Positions 32,182 to 39,972 of a DNA stretch of 54,043 nt are shown in pieces. A program made the position numbers and the translations under genes. The first letter of the stretch is position 1. The number at the start of each line of letters is the position of its first letter. This stretch comes from CAADGY01 sp900696665 (GTDB taxonomy: Bacteria > Acidobacteriota > Terriglobia > Bryobacterales > Bryobacteraceae): positions 1-54,043 of the forward strand of contig JAPSFM010000026.1 of assembly GCA_035063885.1 (NCBI GenBank), in the 5' to 3' direction. Under the pieces are notes generated by a model. That model did no database searches. It worked only from the letters and a program-made list of their open reading frames with translations, and had not been told where the DNA came from.

Positions 32182-32928
32182 ATGGCATACTTCGACCTCA
32201 GTGGACAGACCGCCGTCGTGACAGGCGCGGCTACGGGCATTGGAGAAGCAATCGCACGCCGGCTCGCGAAAGCGGGAGCGCGAGTAGCCATCGCGGATAT
32301 CGATGCCGGTGCAGCGGCACGGGTGGCTACGGCTATTGGCGCTGACGCCTTCCCACTCCAAGTCGATATCGCGAATTCGGAATCGGTCAGCCGTGCCTTT
32401 GCCGAGGCCCTGGAAAAAGCCGGGCGCCTGGACATTCTGGTCAACAACGCGGGCATCGCGGGTAAGGCTGCGCCGCTGTGGGAACAATCCGAGGACGGAT
32501 GGCGGCACGTCATCGAGATCAACCTGATCGGTGTTTTTCTTTGCTGCCGCGCAGTCATCGATCACATGCGGGAACGGCGGTACGGCCGCATTGTCAACAT
32601 CGCCTCAATCGCCGGCAAGGAGGGCAACCCGAATATGACCGCCTATTCGGCGAGTAAGGCGGCGGTGATCGCTTTCACAAAGTCCCTTGGTAAGGAAGTG
32701 GCGTTGGATGGCATCTGTGTGAACGCCGTGGCGCCCGCCGTGGTCCGGACGCGTATCCTCGACCAACTCACGCCGGAACAGATCGACTACATGTGCCAGC
32801 GCATACCGATGCGCCGCACGGGCGAGCCGGAAGAGATCGCCGCGGTGGTGCATTTTCTCGCCAGCCCCGATTGTTCCTTCGTCACGGGCCAGTGCTACGA
32901 TGCCAGTGGCGGGAGAGCGACCTACTGA
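32182..32928 (+). CDS. Short-chain dehydrogenase/reductase (FabG-like)
   Basis: A 248-residue classical SDR. Cofactor motif TGAATGIGEAI at residues 15-25, NNAG (LVNNAGIAG), catalytic Ser in IVNIASIAG, and YSASK as the YxxxK. The acidic residue after strand 2 (IADIDA) favours NAD over NADP. The C-terminus SFVTGQCYDASGGRATY is typical. It probably oxidises or reduces a hydroxy/keto group of a small metabolite; the exact substrate is open. It starts 25 nt after rplI and overlaps the HEAT/SEC-C gene by 29 nt. Confidence 0.9.
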   Translation: MAYFDLSGQTAVVTGAATGIGEAIARRLAKAGARVAIADIDAGAAARVATAIGADAFPLQVDIANSESVSRAFAEALEKAGRLDILVNNAGIAGKAAPLWEQSEDGWRHVIEINLIGVFLCCRAVIDHMRERRYGRIVNIASIAGKEGNPNMTAYSASKAAVIAFTKSLGKEVALDGICVNAVAPAVVRTRILDQLTPEQIDYMCQRIPMRRTGEPEEIAAVVHFLASPDCSFVTGQCYDASGGRATY

Positions 32929-34435
32929 ATTGGTGGTCAATCCGCAGAATTATCATTCCGTTTCACCCTACGAGCTTCTGGAGGCCGCGGCCCAAGGATA
33001 CATCAGCATCGACCATCGCGTCCTGCACGCGATTCTCGACCGGCCGGAAGAAGCCGTCCCGGATCTCGTCCGGTTTGCCGCCGAAGACCGGCCGGAGGAC
33101 CGGCTCAATCTCGAAGAAGATCTGGTTGCCATGTTCCGGCACTTGCGCACGCCCGAAGCGGTGCCTTTCTTTGTCGAATGCCTGCGCCAGAATCTTCAGG
33201 ACGCGGCGGACGAGCTGACCGAGGCGTTTGCGGAGATCGGCGCACCGGCACTGGATCTCCTGCTCGCGCTTTACGAAGAGTTGGAAGAGGAGGAGAGCGG
33301 GGAAGTCGCATTCGTGCTGGCGGCTCTGGGTGTCAGGGACGAACGTGTACTGAAGGTCCTCCTCGAACGCCTGGATTTCGACGCCTCCGACGGTGCATTC
33401 CTGTTAGGCCTCTACGGTGATCCCGCGGCGAAGCCCGCCCTTGAGAGACTGCTGGCGGAACTGGATTCCGGGGACCAATCCGCGGTGGATCTCCGGCGGG
33501 ATCTCGAATACGCACTCGAGCATTGCTCGGCGCCGCCGGATAGCTCTTTTCCGGAGCCGTTTGATATCTGGTCCATCTATCCGGAGAAGGCCGAACCGGT
33601 GCTCGACATTTTCCCGGAACTCGAACGGCTCGAGTTCTTGAAAAGCGACGTGGAAGAGTACCGGTGTGCCGCGGCTTTGAGCTTCCCGAACGAGCTGTCG
33701 AGCAGGGCCAAGCGAGCTCTGCTCGAAGTTGCCCGCAACGATTCTTCGGCGGAAGTCCGCGGCCGGGCGTGGGAAGCGCTGTCGGGCGAAACGGAAGACC
33801 GTGCGGTGAAAACCGCAATGATGTCACGGCTGAAAGACGAAGCGGCGCCTCTTGCCGAGCGCTGTGGAGCGCTGGTGGGGCTGGCCGCGGAATTCGACGA
33901 TGCGGTGGTTCGCGTCAAGATGATCGAGTTCTACAACAAGCCGGAAGCCCGCGCGAAAGCGCTGGAGGCCATGTGGAAGTCGCTCGACCGGAGTTTCGCG
34001 GAATATTTCCCGCCGCACCTCAAGGACGAAGACATCGGCATCAAGCGGCAGGCGATCTGGGGCTTGGGTTATTTGTGCATCGGGTCGCAGGCGGCCGAAC
34101 TGCAAGAGCTTTTCGAAGACGGCGAGTTTCGCACGGACGCGCTCTTCGCCTACGCCCTTTGCGTGCCGGCGGAGGTTTCCCGCGGCCGGATGAAATCGCT
34201 GTTCCGCAAGATCAACGAGGTCGCGGGTGGGTTGACGCACGGTGAAGCACAACTGGTACAGACCGCGCTCGACGAGCGATTGGCGTTTCATGGACTCGAT
34301 CCGGTGTTCAACGAGGAAGCCGGCGAAGAGCAGCCCGATAAGCCTCAGAGCAGGCCGCAGGTAGGCCGCAATGAGCCGTGTCCCTGCGGCAGCGGAAAGA
34401 AGTACAAGAAATGCTGCGGCAACCACGCTGCCTGA
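32900..34435 (+). CDS. HEAT-like repeat protein with C-terminal SEC-C zinc motif
   Basis: A 511-residue, acidic, helical protein. From about residue 40 to 440 it shows pairs of helices with HEAT/Armadillo-like periodicity (for example FFVECLRQNLQDAADELTEA, CAAALSFPNELSSRAKRAL, IKRQAIWGLGYLCIG). It ends with a SEC-C motif, RNEPCPCGSGKKYKKCCG, whose Cys residues bind zinc and, in SecA, SecB. Such proteins are thought to bind proteins or nucleic acids; the target is unknown. The ATG lies 29 nt inside the SDR gene; TTG 32930 or GTG 32933, just after the SDR stop, with GGGAGAG upstream, are alternative starts. Confidence 0.8.
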   Translation: MPVAGERPTELVVNPQNYHSVSPYELLEAAAQGYISIDHRVLHAILDRPEEAVPDLVRFAAEDRPEDRLNLEEDLVAMFRHLRTPEAVPFFVECLRQNLQDAADELTEAFAEIGAPALDLLLALYEELEEEESGEVAFVLAALGVRDERVLKVLLERLDFDASDGAFLLGLYGDPAAKPALERLLAELDSGDQSAVDLRRDLEYALEHCSAPPDSSFPEPFDIWSIYPEKAEPVLDIFPELERLEFLKSDVEEYRCAAALSFPNELSSRAKRALLEVARNDSSAEVRGRAWEALSGETEDRAVKTAMMSRLKDEAAPLAERCGALVGLAAEFDDAVVRVKMIEFYNKPEARAKALEAMWKSLDRSFAEYFPPHLKDEDIGIKRQAIWGLGYLCIGSQAAELQELFEDGEFRTDALFAYALCVPAEVSRGRMKSLFRKINEVAGGLTHGEAQLVQTALDERLAFHGLDPVFNEEAGEEQPDKPQSRPQVGRNEPCPCGSGKKYKKCCGNHAA

Positions 34436-34445
34436 AAAGCAAAAT

Positions 34446-35129
34446 TTACCGCGCTGGCGGAACGAACCGCTTTTTCGGCGGTTGCTTTAGCGCCGACTTT
34501 CCAAGATCGTTCAGCAGCTCATCATAAATTTCCACGAAACGCCCGGCGCCTTCGTTCATCTCCAGCACGAATTCCCGCGCCAAGCGTACTTTTTCCGCAA
34601 TATACGGCTGTGCCACGTGAAAAAACTGGTGAAACCAGTCGTTCGGCACTGCATCGTCATACTTCAGTTTCAGGTGGAGCCGCAGTACCTGCCATCGCAA
34701 TTCCGCGAGCAAGGCCGAGTCGCGCAGCAAATCGTCCATCCCCTCGTTGTAGCCGCGGATGAGAGCGCTTCTGTCCCGTTCCGGGTATGCCGTCAGTTGT
34801 TCAAGATACAGGCTCGTCGCAGCGCTTTCGAGGATGGCACGGCGAACGTAGTCGCGCTCGTGCCCGCCGTCTTCAGCGAAAATCCGGGCTGTCCGTTCGA
34901 GGCTCTGTGCGGCAGCAGCGGCCAGGCGGGCGGGAAACTCATTGGCGCGCGCGAGTTGCGTATCCGCTTCATTGCGGACCCCGGCTTTCCACAACTCCCA
35001 CGTTTCGGCAAGCGTGATGCCAGGCCGTTTCGGGTTGGGTTGCCCTCTGCGTCTGTGCCATTCGCGCATAGCATACATCGCAGCGGCTGCCGCCAGGGCG
35101 AGCAGCAATGGAATAAGATCTCGAAGCAC
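34446..35129 (-). CDS. Membrane-anchored hypothetical protein
   Basis: A 227-residue protein with one N-terminal transmembrane helix (LIPLLLALAAAAAMYAM) followed by a helical soluble domain, roughly residues 35-210, rich in Arg, Glu and Leu. No family is recognised and no catalytic motif is seen. It starts with GTG 35129 and lies just downstream (18 nt) of the DUF1552 gene on the same strand, so it may be the last gene of that transcript. It converges with the HEAT/SEC-C gene, only 10 nt apart. Confidence 0.65.
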   Translation of the reverse strand: MLRDLIPLLLALAAAAAMYAMREWHRRRGQPNPKRPGITLAETWELWKAGVRNEADTQLARANEFPARLAAAAAQSLERTARIFAEDGGHERDYVRRAILESAATSLYLEQLTAYPERDRSALIRGYNEGMDDLLRDSALLAELRWQVLRLHLKLKYDDAVPNDWFHQFFHVAQPYIAEKVRLAREFVLEMNEGAGRFVEIYDELLNDLGKSALKQPPKKRFVPPAR

Positions 35130-35147
35130 TCTTGGATGGCAAGAGCT

Positions 35148-36506
35148 TTAGAGTTCTGAAAGTTCCTGGAGTTTACCGTTGCTGTCTCCAATGCTCTCAG
35201 GCTCAACCCCTGCTCTCTCCAGGATAGACATGTAGAGGTTGGCCATGGGTGTCTCGATTGGAAACCGGAGGTGCCGGCCGGGGTGGAGAGTGCCGCCGCC
35301 CCGCCCGGCAACCAGCACGGGCAGATTCTCGTGCCGATGCCGGTTTCCGTCGCTGAGGCCGCTGCCGTAAACGATTATCGAGTGATCGAGTAGGGTCCCA
35401 TCACCGTCTGAGACGGATTTCAGCCGGTTCAAGAACCAGGCAAACTGCTCCATGTGGTAGCGGTTGATGCGCCGCACCTTGTCAATCATCTCCGGGCTGT
35501 TGCGATGATGCGTCAGGGGATGATGAGCATCGGAAATACCGATTTCCCGGTAGCTGCGCCCGCTGCCTTCGCGCGCCATCATGAAGGTGATGATGCGTGT
35601 AAGATCCGTCTGGAACGCCACCGCCATCAAGTCGAACATCAGGCGCGAGTGCTCGGCATAATCCACGGGAATGCCGGCGGGTTTGCCGGGAAGCTGCGCC
35701 GGCGCCGGCCCTCGTGACGCGGCGGACTGTTCGGCCGCTTCAATTCGCTTTTCGATATCGCGAATGCCGAAGAGATATTCGTCGAGCTTACGCCGGTCGG
35801 TAGGACCAAGCTGTGCTTTCAACTGTTCGGTGTCGCCAGCAACGAAGTCGAGGATGCTCTTTTTGTACAAAACACGCTTGGCGCGCGCGGCCGCGCTTTC
35901 TCCGTCGTAAGCGGCGAACAAGCGCTCGAAAACGAGACGAGGATTAATCTCCGGCGGAAGCGGGTTTGACGGTGTGCGCCAGGAGATGCTGTTGCTGTAC
36001 GCGCAACTGTAGCCCGAATCACAACTTCCCACCTGTCTGCCGTCCTCACAGCCCAGTTCGAGCGAAGCGAACATCGTGCGGTTGCCGGTCGCTTGTGCAG
36101 CCACCTGGTCCGCCGAGATGCCATTGCGGATGTCGGCGCCCGCTGTTTTGCGTGGGTGAACTCCGGTCAAAAAACTGGCCGCGGCGCGGGCGTGATCGCC
36201 GGGACCATCACCGAGCGCACGTCCGCCATTGTGCGTGAGACCCGAGATAAGCAGGAAATCCCGGCGAAAAGGAGCAACCGGTTCCAGTATGAACGGCAAC
36301 TCGAAATCCGCTCCTTCGCCAGCCGGGGTCCAGTCGGCCATGTGAACGCCGTTCGGCACGTACACGAACGCCATCCGTAGGGGAGCCGGCTGTGCGCGAG
36401 CCCTGGACGCGCCGGATGCCGGCATCATTGAATCCAGAAACGGAAGAGCAACCGCCGTTCCCAATCCACGCAAGAAAGTACGCCTATGCAGGTGCTTCCC
36501 ACTCAT
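35148..36506 (-). CDS. Tat-exported DUF1552 protein
   Basis: A 452-residue protein with a twin-arginine signal at residues 8-14 (RRTFLRG) followed by a hydrophobic core. The mature protein is of the DUF1552 family (sulfatase/DUF1501-like fold): FVYVPNGVHMADW, ISGLTHNGG with GDHARAAASFLTG, DAHHPLTHH, and a late SGLSDGNRHRHENLPVLVAG. Its biochemical role is unknown. It always, as I recall, accompanies a DUF1592 cytochrome-like protein, as here (ATGA overlap). Both are abundant in Planctomycetes and Acidobacteria and are presumed to act together outside the cytoplasm. Confidence 0.9.
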   Translation of the reverse strand: MSGKHLHRRTFLRGLGTAVALPFLDSMMPASGASRARAQPAPLRMAFVYVPNGVHMADWTPAGEGADFELPFILEPVAPFRRDFLLISGLTHNGGRALGDGPGDHARAAASFLTGVHPRKTAGADIRNGISADQVAAQATGNRTMFASLELGCEDGRQVGSCDSGYSCAYSNSISWRTPSNPLPPEINPRLVFERLFAAYDGESAAARAKRVLYKKSILDFVAGDTEQLKAQLGPTDRRKLDEYLFGIRDIEKRIEAAEQSAASRGPAPAQLPGKPAGIPVDYAEHSRLMFDLMAVAFQTDLTRIITFMMAREGSGRSYREIGISDAHHPLTHHRNSPEMIDKVRRINRYHMEQFAWFLNRLKSVSDGDGTLLDHSIIVYGSGLSDGNRHRHENLPVLVAGRGGGTLHPGRHLRFPIETPMANLYMSILERAGVEPESIGDSNGKLQELSEL

Positions 36507-38767
36507 CCGCTTTTCCCTCGGAGTCTCTGCCGTTCGCCTTCTCCACGGCGCATCCGGAAAGGCGGGCTATTTACGATCTCCAGCACCAGGCTGGAGAACC
36601 GGTATTGCTGCTCCGTCATTTTACGACAAATTGCCTGCACGGCAGGCCGGTCCGAACGCGCCAACCCACGTCCAATAGCATAGGTCAACATCTTTTCCAC
36701 AAAGCCCTGAACGAACGGGTCCGGATCTTCTACCAGAATCTTCTTAAGCTCACGAGGTCCGTTGAACACTTTGCCTCCGGGCAGGATGCCGTTGGCTTCA
36801 ATCTGGTAGCTTCCATCGTGAGTGCGCCATGCGCCGACGGCGTCGAAGTTTTCGAGGGCAAAACCCAGCGCGTCCATTTTCGCATGGCAGACGGCGCAAG
36901 CCGGGTTTGCGCGATGCTGTTCGAGTTGCTGGCGCAGCGTGCCCGACACGCCAACCGCCTTCTCATCCAGGTTCGGCACATCTGGCGGAGGAGGAGGCGG
37001 CGGAGCGTTCAGAATGTTTTCCAGCAGCCACTTGCCGCGCAAAACAGGAGATGTCCGATTCGGATACGAAGAGACGGTGAGAACGCTGGCTTGCGTCAGG
37101 ATGCCGCCGCGACTCGCGCCCGAGACATCCACGCGGCGGAAATGATTGCCTTCGATGCCGGCGATCCCATAATGCTTTGCAAGCCTGTCGTTGAGGTACG
37201 TGTAATCCGCAGCGAGAAAATCGAGGATGCTTCGATCCTCGCGAACAATACTCTCGAAAAACAGTTCCGTTTCCCGGCTCATCGCGTCGCGCAATTCGCC
37301 GTCAAAGTTCGGGAACTTCCCGGGGTCAGGCCGATGGCTTTCCAGGTTGCGGGTCTGAAGCCACTGCCCGCCGAAGTTTTCGGCCAATGCTTTCGATCGA
37401 GGGTCACGCAACATGCGGCGAGTCTGTATCGCCAGCACTTCCCGGTTCTTCAGCACGCCCGCCTCCGCGAGCCGGAACAGTTCTTCATCCGGCATGCTGC
37501 TCCATAGGAAGTAAGACAGACGCGAAGCAAGCTCAAAATCGGTGATAGGGTGCGCAGCGCCGCCTGGCGGGTCGCGTTCGATGCGAAACAGGAAGTGGGG
37601 CGAGACCAGGATCGCCTGAAGGGCAAGGCGCAGCCCATCTTCAAGCGTGTCCCCCTGTTCCTCAGCGAGTTTGACGAAGCGAACGAGAGTGGCGGCCTCC
37701 TCTCTGGAAACCGGGCGCCGGAATGCCCGGCGTGCCAGATCGGAGAGGTTATCTCGCACGCAGTCCGGACGATGGTGCTCCGCGGCATGCCCGCAAACAA
37801 ACAGCTTCTGCTGCGAGCCGGTCAGAGTGGCGCGGACATTGTAGGGCCCCCGGACTTCAATGTAATCAATAGTAAGGTGGCGATCCTTGGCGGCCAATGA
37901 ATGTTCATCCGGATTGTAATCATCGCTCAGGAACGCCGCTCGCAAGTTGCGTTCGCCTGCCCTTACCACCAGGCGCGTTGAGAAGCTGCGCGGTTTGCCT
38001 CGTCCCGGATCGACACCGAAAGTCTGCAACTCCCGTCCGTCGAGCAGGAAAGCCATCCGGATTTCTGGCGAGCGGGGTGGGCGCACGCCACCGAGCACAA
38101 CGCGGAGTTCGTATTCGGCATCGGCGGGGAACCGGTGCCGGATATCGAGAATGCCTGGCCTGGCGGCGGTGGCTTGTTCCCGTTTGTATCGCTCGACCGT
38201 TGGCTTTGGAGGCACGTTACCTGGCAGCACGGTCCGGCTGATCTCCTCCGCCGCAGCAAAATACTTCTCCATCAAAACGGGTGACAGCGACAGCACGTCT
38301 GCGATGTTGTCGAAGCCATAACCGCTGTCGTCTGCCGGAAAATTCCGTGCGGGACGGTAATCGACGGCCAGCAGATCGCGGATCGTATTGTCGTACTCGG
38401 CCCTGTTTAAACGGCGTGCGGTGACACGGCCTGGGTCCACCTTCTGCGGTTGTGTTCCCGGACGGAGAGGAACGGACGCAATCCACTTCGATACGGCCGC
38501 GAGATCGGCGGGGCGCGGACGGGGCATCGGAGCCGGAGGCATCTCACCGCTTCGAATCTTTCGCAGTACGTCTTCCCACACGGCATGATCCGTGATGGGG
38601 GATTCAAGATTGAGGCCTGCCGTCTTTGCCTTGTTGCTATGGCAGCTAAAGCAATGCCGCACGAAGAAGGAGCGCACTCCCGGCGGAGCGGAACTGGATT
38701 GCGCTGATGCAACGGGAATCAGCGCACCGCACAGAGCGATAACCCAGAAGATCCGCCCAGCCTGCAT
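36503..38767 (-). CDS. Exported DUF1592/DUF1588/DUF1585-type protein with haem-like CxxCH motifs
   Basis: A 754-residue exported protein with signal peptide (residues 1-22, ALIPVASAQ). Order of parts: cytochrome c-like site CFSCH near residue 37; DUF1587 (RRLNRAEYDNTIRDLLAVDY); a central carbohydrate-binding-like beta domain; DUF1595 (RRAFRRPVSREEAATLVRFV); DUF1592 (PHFLFRIERDPPGG, FELASRLSYFLWSSMPDEEL); DUF1588 with a second CxxCH (CAVCHAKMDALGFALENFDA); and DUF1585 (FVEKMLTYAIGRGLARSDR). Seven consecutive prolines lie before the second site. Two covalent haems are likely. The function is unknown; polysaccharide oxidation or extracellular electron transfer are ideas only. It overlaps the DUF1552 gene by 4 nt. 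Confidence 0.9.
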   Translation of the reverse strand: MQAGRIFWVIALCGALIPVASAQSSSAPPGVRSFFVRHCFSCHSNKAKTAGLNLESPITDHAVWEDVLRKIRSGEMPPAPMPRPRPADLAAVSKWIASVPLRPGTQPQKVDPGRVTARRLNRAEYDNTIRDLLAVDYRPARNFPADDSGYGFDNIADVLSLSPVLMEKYFAAAEEISRTVLPGNVPPKPTVERYKREQATAARPGILDIRHRFPADAEYELRVVLGGVRPPRSPEIRMAFLLDGRELQTFGVDPGRGKPRSFSTRLVVRAGERNLRAAFLSDDYNPDEHSLAAKDRHLTIDYIEVRGPYNVRATLTGSQQKLFVCGHAAEHHRPDCVRDNLSDLARRAFRRPVSREEAATLVRFVKLAEEQGDTLEDGLRLALQAILVSPHFLFRIERDPPGGAAHPITDFELASRLSYFLWSSMPDEELFRLAEAGVLKNREVLAIQTRRMLRDPRSKALAENFGGQWLQTRNLESHRPDPGKFPNFDGELRDAMSRETELFFESIVREDRSILDFLAADYTYLNDRLAKHYGIAGIEGNHFRRVDVSGASRGGILTQASVLTVSSYPNRTSPVLRGKWLLENILNAPPPPPPPDVPNLDEKAVGVSGTLRQQLEQHRANPACAVCHAKMDALGFALENFDAVGAWRTHDGSYQIEANGILPGGKVFNGPRELKKILVEDPDPFVQGFVEKMLTYAIGRGLARSDRPAVQAICRKMTEQQYRFSSLVLEIVNSPPFRMRRGEGERQRLRGKSG

Positions 38768-38824
38768 ATTGCCACTATTCTATCCACTCGCCAGGAATCA
38801 AGGTAAAGTGGATGGATCCGGGTC

Positions 38825-39430
38825 ATGAGCAGACGGCTGCGCTACCAGGTGGCGGTAAGCCTGGACGGTTTCATTGCCGGGCCGAGGGGCGAGTACGACT
38901 GGATCGTAATGGATCCGGCCATCGATTTCGCTGCGTTGTTCCGGGAATTCGACACGGCGGTCATGGGGCGCAAGACCTATGAGGTTCTATCGGCGCAGGG
39001 TGGATACGGCACGCCGCCGGGCCTGGACGTTTTCGTGTTCTCACGGTCGCTTCGTCAGGCCACGCCAGCAGGTATCCGAATCGTAAACGATGATCCGCGT
39101 GAGTTCGTGGCGGCGCTGAAGGCGAAGCCGGGCCGCGATATCTGGCTCTACGGCGGGGGTGAGTTCTTTCGCTCGCTGCTAGACGCAGGCCTTGTGGACA
39201 CGGTGGAGGTTGCGGTTATTCCGGTGCTGCTTGGAAGTGGGGTTCCGCTCGTTGCCCCGGGAGCGTGGACGAAATTGGAGTTGAGGGACCAGAAAGTACT
39301 TCCGGCCAGCGGCATTGTGGTGCTCTTGTACACAGTGCCAGGTGGCGTCGCTCCGGCGCCCCGAATCAGTTACATCAAGACCGCCAAATGCCAATCACTC
39401 CACGGAGGGAATTCCAATGCCCAAGACTAA
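38825..39430 (+). CDS. RibD C-terminal / dihydrofolate-reductase-like protein
   Basis: A 201-residue protein of the RibD_C superfamily. Features: YQVAVSLDGFIAGPRGEYDW at the start, VMGRKTYEVL for the cofactor region, and LYGGGEFFRSLLDAGLVDTV for the reductase motif. It probably binds NADPH; in stand-alone members the substrate is unknown. The final 25 residues (after LLYTVPGG) have no counterpart in the family and overlap the 5' end of the next gene by 14 nt, so the natural end may once have been shorter. It is divergent from the DUF1592 gene. Confidence 0.85.
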   Translation: MSRRLRYQVAVSLDGFIAGPRGEYDWIVMDPAIDFAALFREFDTAVMGRKTYEVLSAQGGYGTPPGLDVFVFSRSLRQATPAGIRIVNDDPREFVAALKAKPGRDIWLYGGGEFFRSLLDAGLVDTVEVAVIPVLLGSGVPLVAPGAWTKLELRDQKVLPASGIVVLLYTVPGGVAPAPRISYIKTAKCQSLHGGNSNAQD

Positions 39431-39812
39431 TTTCAAGTCTGTGGATGAGTACATAGCTTCGCAACCCGAGGCCGTCGAGAGTGTACTCCAGCGCTTGCGG
39501 AGCATCATCCGCAGGGCGTTGCCTCGAGCCGAGGAAGTCATTTCGTACCAGATTCCCGCCTACAGACTGCACGGGAGCGCGGTACTTTACTTCGCAGGTT
39601 GGAAAAAGCACTACTCGCTCTACCCGGTTACCGGCCGGCTCGTAGAGGAGTTCAAGGACGACCTCGCACCGTACGAGGTCAGCAAAGGCACGATTCGCTT
39701 TCCGCTCTCCAGACCCGTCCCCGTGAAGTTGATTGAGCGCATCGCGAAGTTCCGTGCGAAGGAGGCGGCCGAAGCCGAAAAGCTGAAGACAGCCGTGCGG
39801 GGGAAGCGCTAA
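39417..39812 (+). CDS. DUF1801 protein (YdhG-like)
   Basis: A 131-residue protein of the DUF1801 fold. Signature: FKSVDEYIASQPEAVESVLQ, then ALPRAEEVISYQIPAYRLHG and KGTIRFPLSRPVPVKLIERI. Members include the Bacillus Fra-like iron chaperones, but a metabolic role here is not shown. ATG 39417 has GGAGGG seven bases upstream and lies inside the preceding gene; the longer frame upstream is a shadow. The last residues (KLKTAVRGKR) are basic. Followed by a 160-nt intergenic region with a promoter for the receptor gene. Confidence 0.88.
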   Translation: MPKTNFKSVDEYIASQPEAVESVLQRLRSIIRRALPRAEEVISYQIPAYRLHGSAVLYFAGWKKHYSLYPVTGRLVEEFKDDLAPYEVSKGTIRFPLSRPVPVKLIERIAKFRAKEAAEAEKLKTAVRGKR

Positions 39813-39902
39813 CCTCGCCGACGCGCTCGTCTTCACCCTGACGCTCATGCGGGCGACATTCCATGGGCAAACGGAAAAAGTGATGGAAGGGTAGATTAAC
39901 TA

Positions 39903-39932
39903 TTGACAATCTTCTGCTGTCCGGAGAACAAT
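39903..39932 (+). promoter_or_regulatory. Sigma-70-type promoter of the Oar-like receptor gene
   Basis: A perfect -35 box TTGACA lies at 39903-39908, and after an 18-nt spacer AACAAT at 39927-39932 matches the -10 consensus at four positions. Transcription would start near 39939, leaving a leader of about 33 nt. A strong purine-rich RBS (GGAGAGGGGAGAG, 39958-39970) precedes ATG 39973. This is the best promoter seen in the window. Confidence 0.55.
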
Positions 39933-39972
39933 CTATCGGTGTACTGCTATTACTCTCGGAGAGGGGAGAGCC

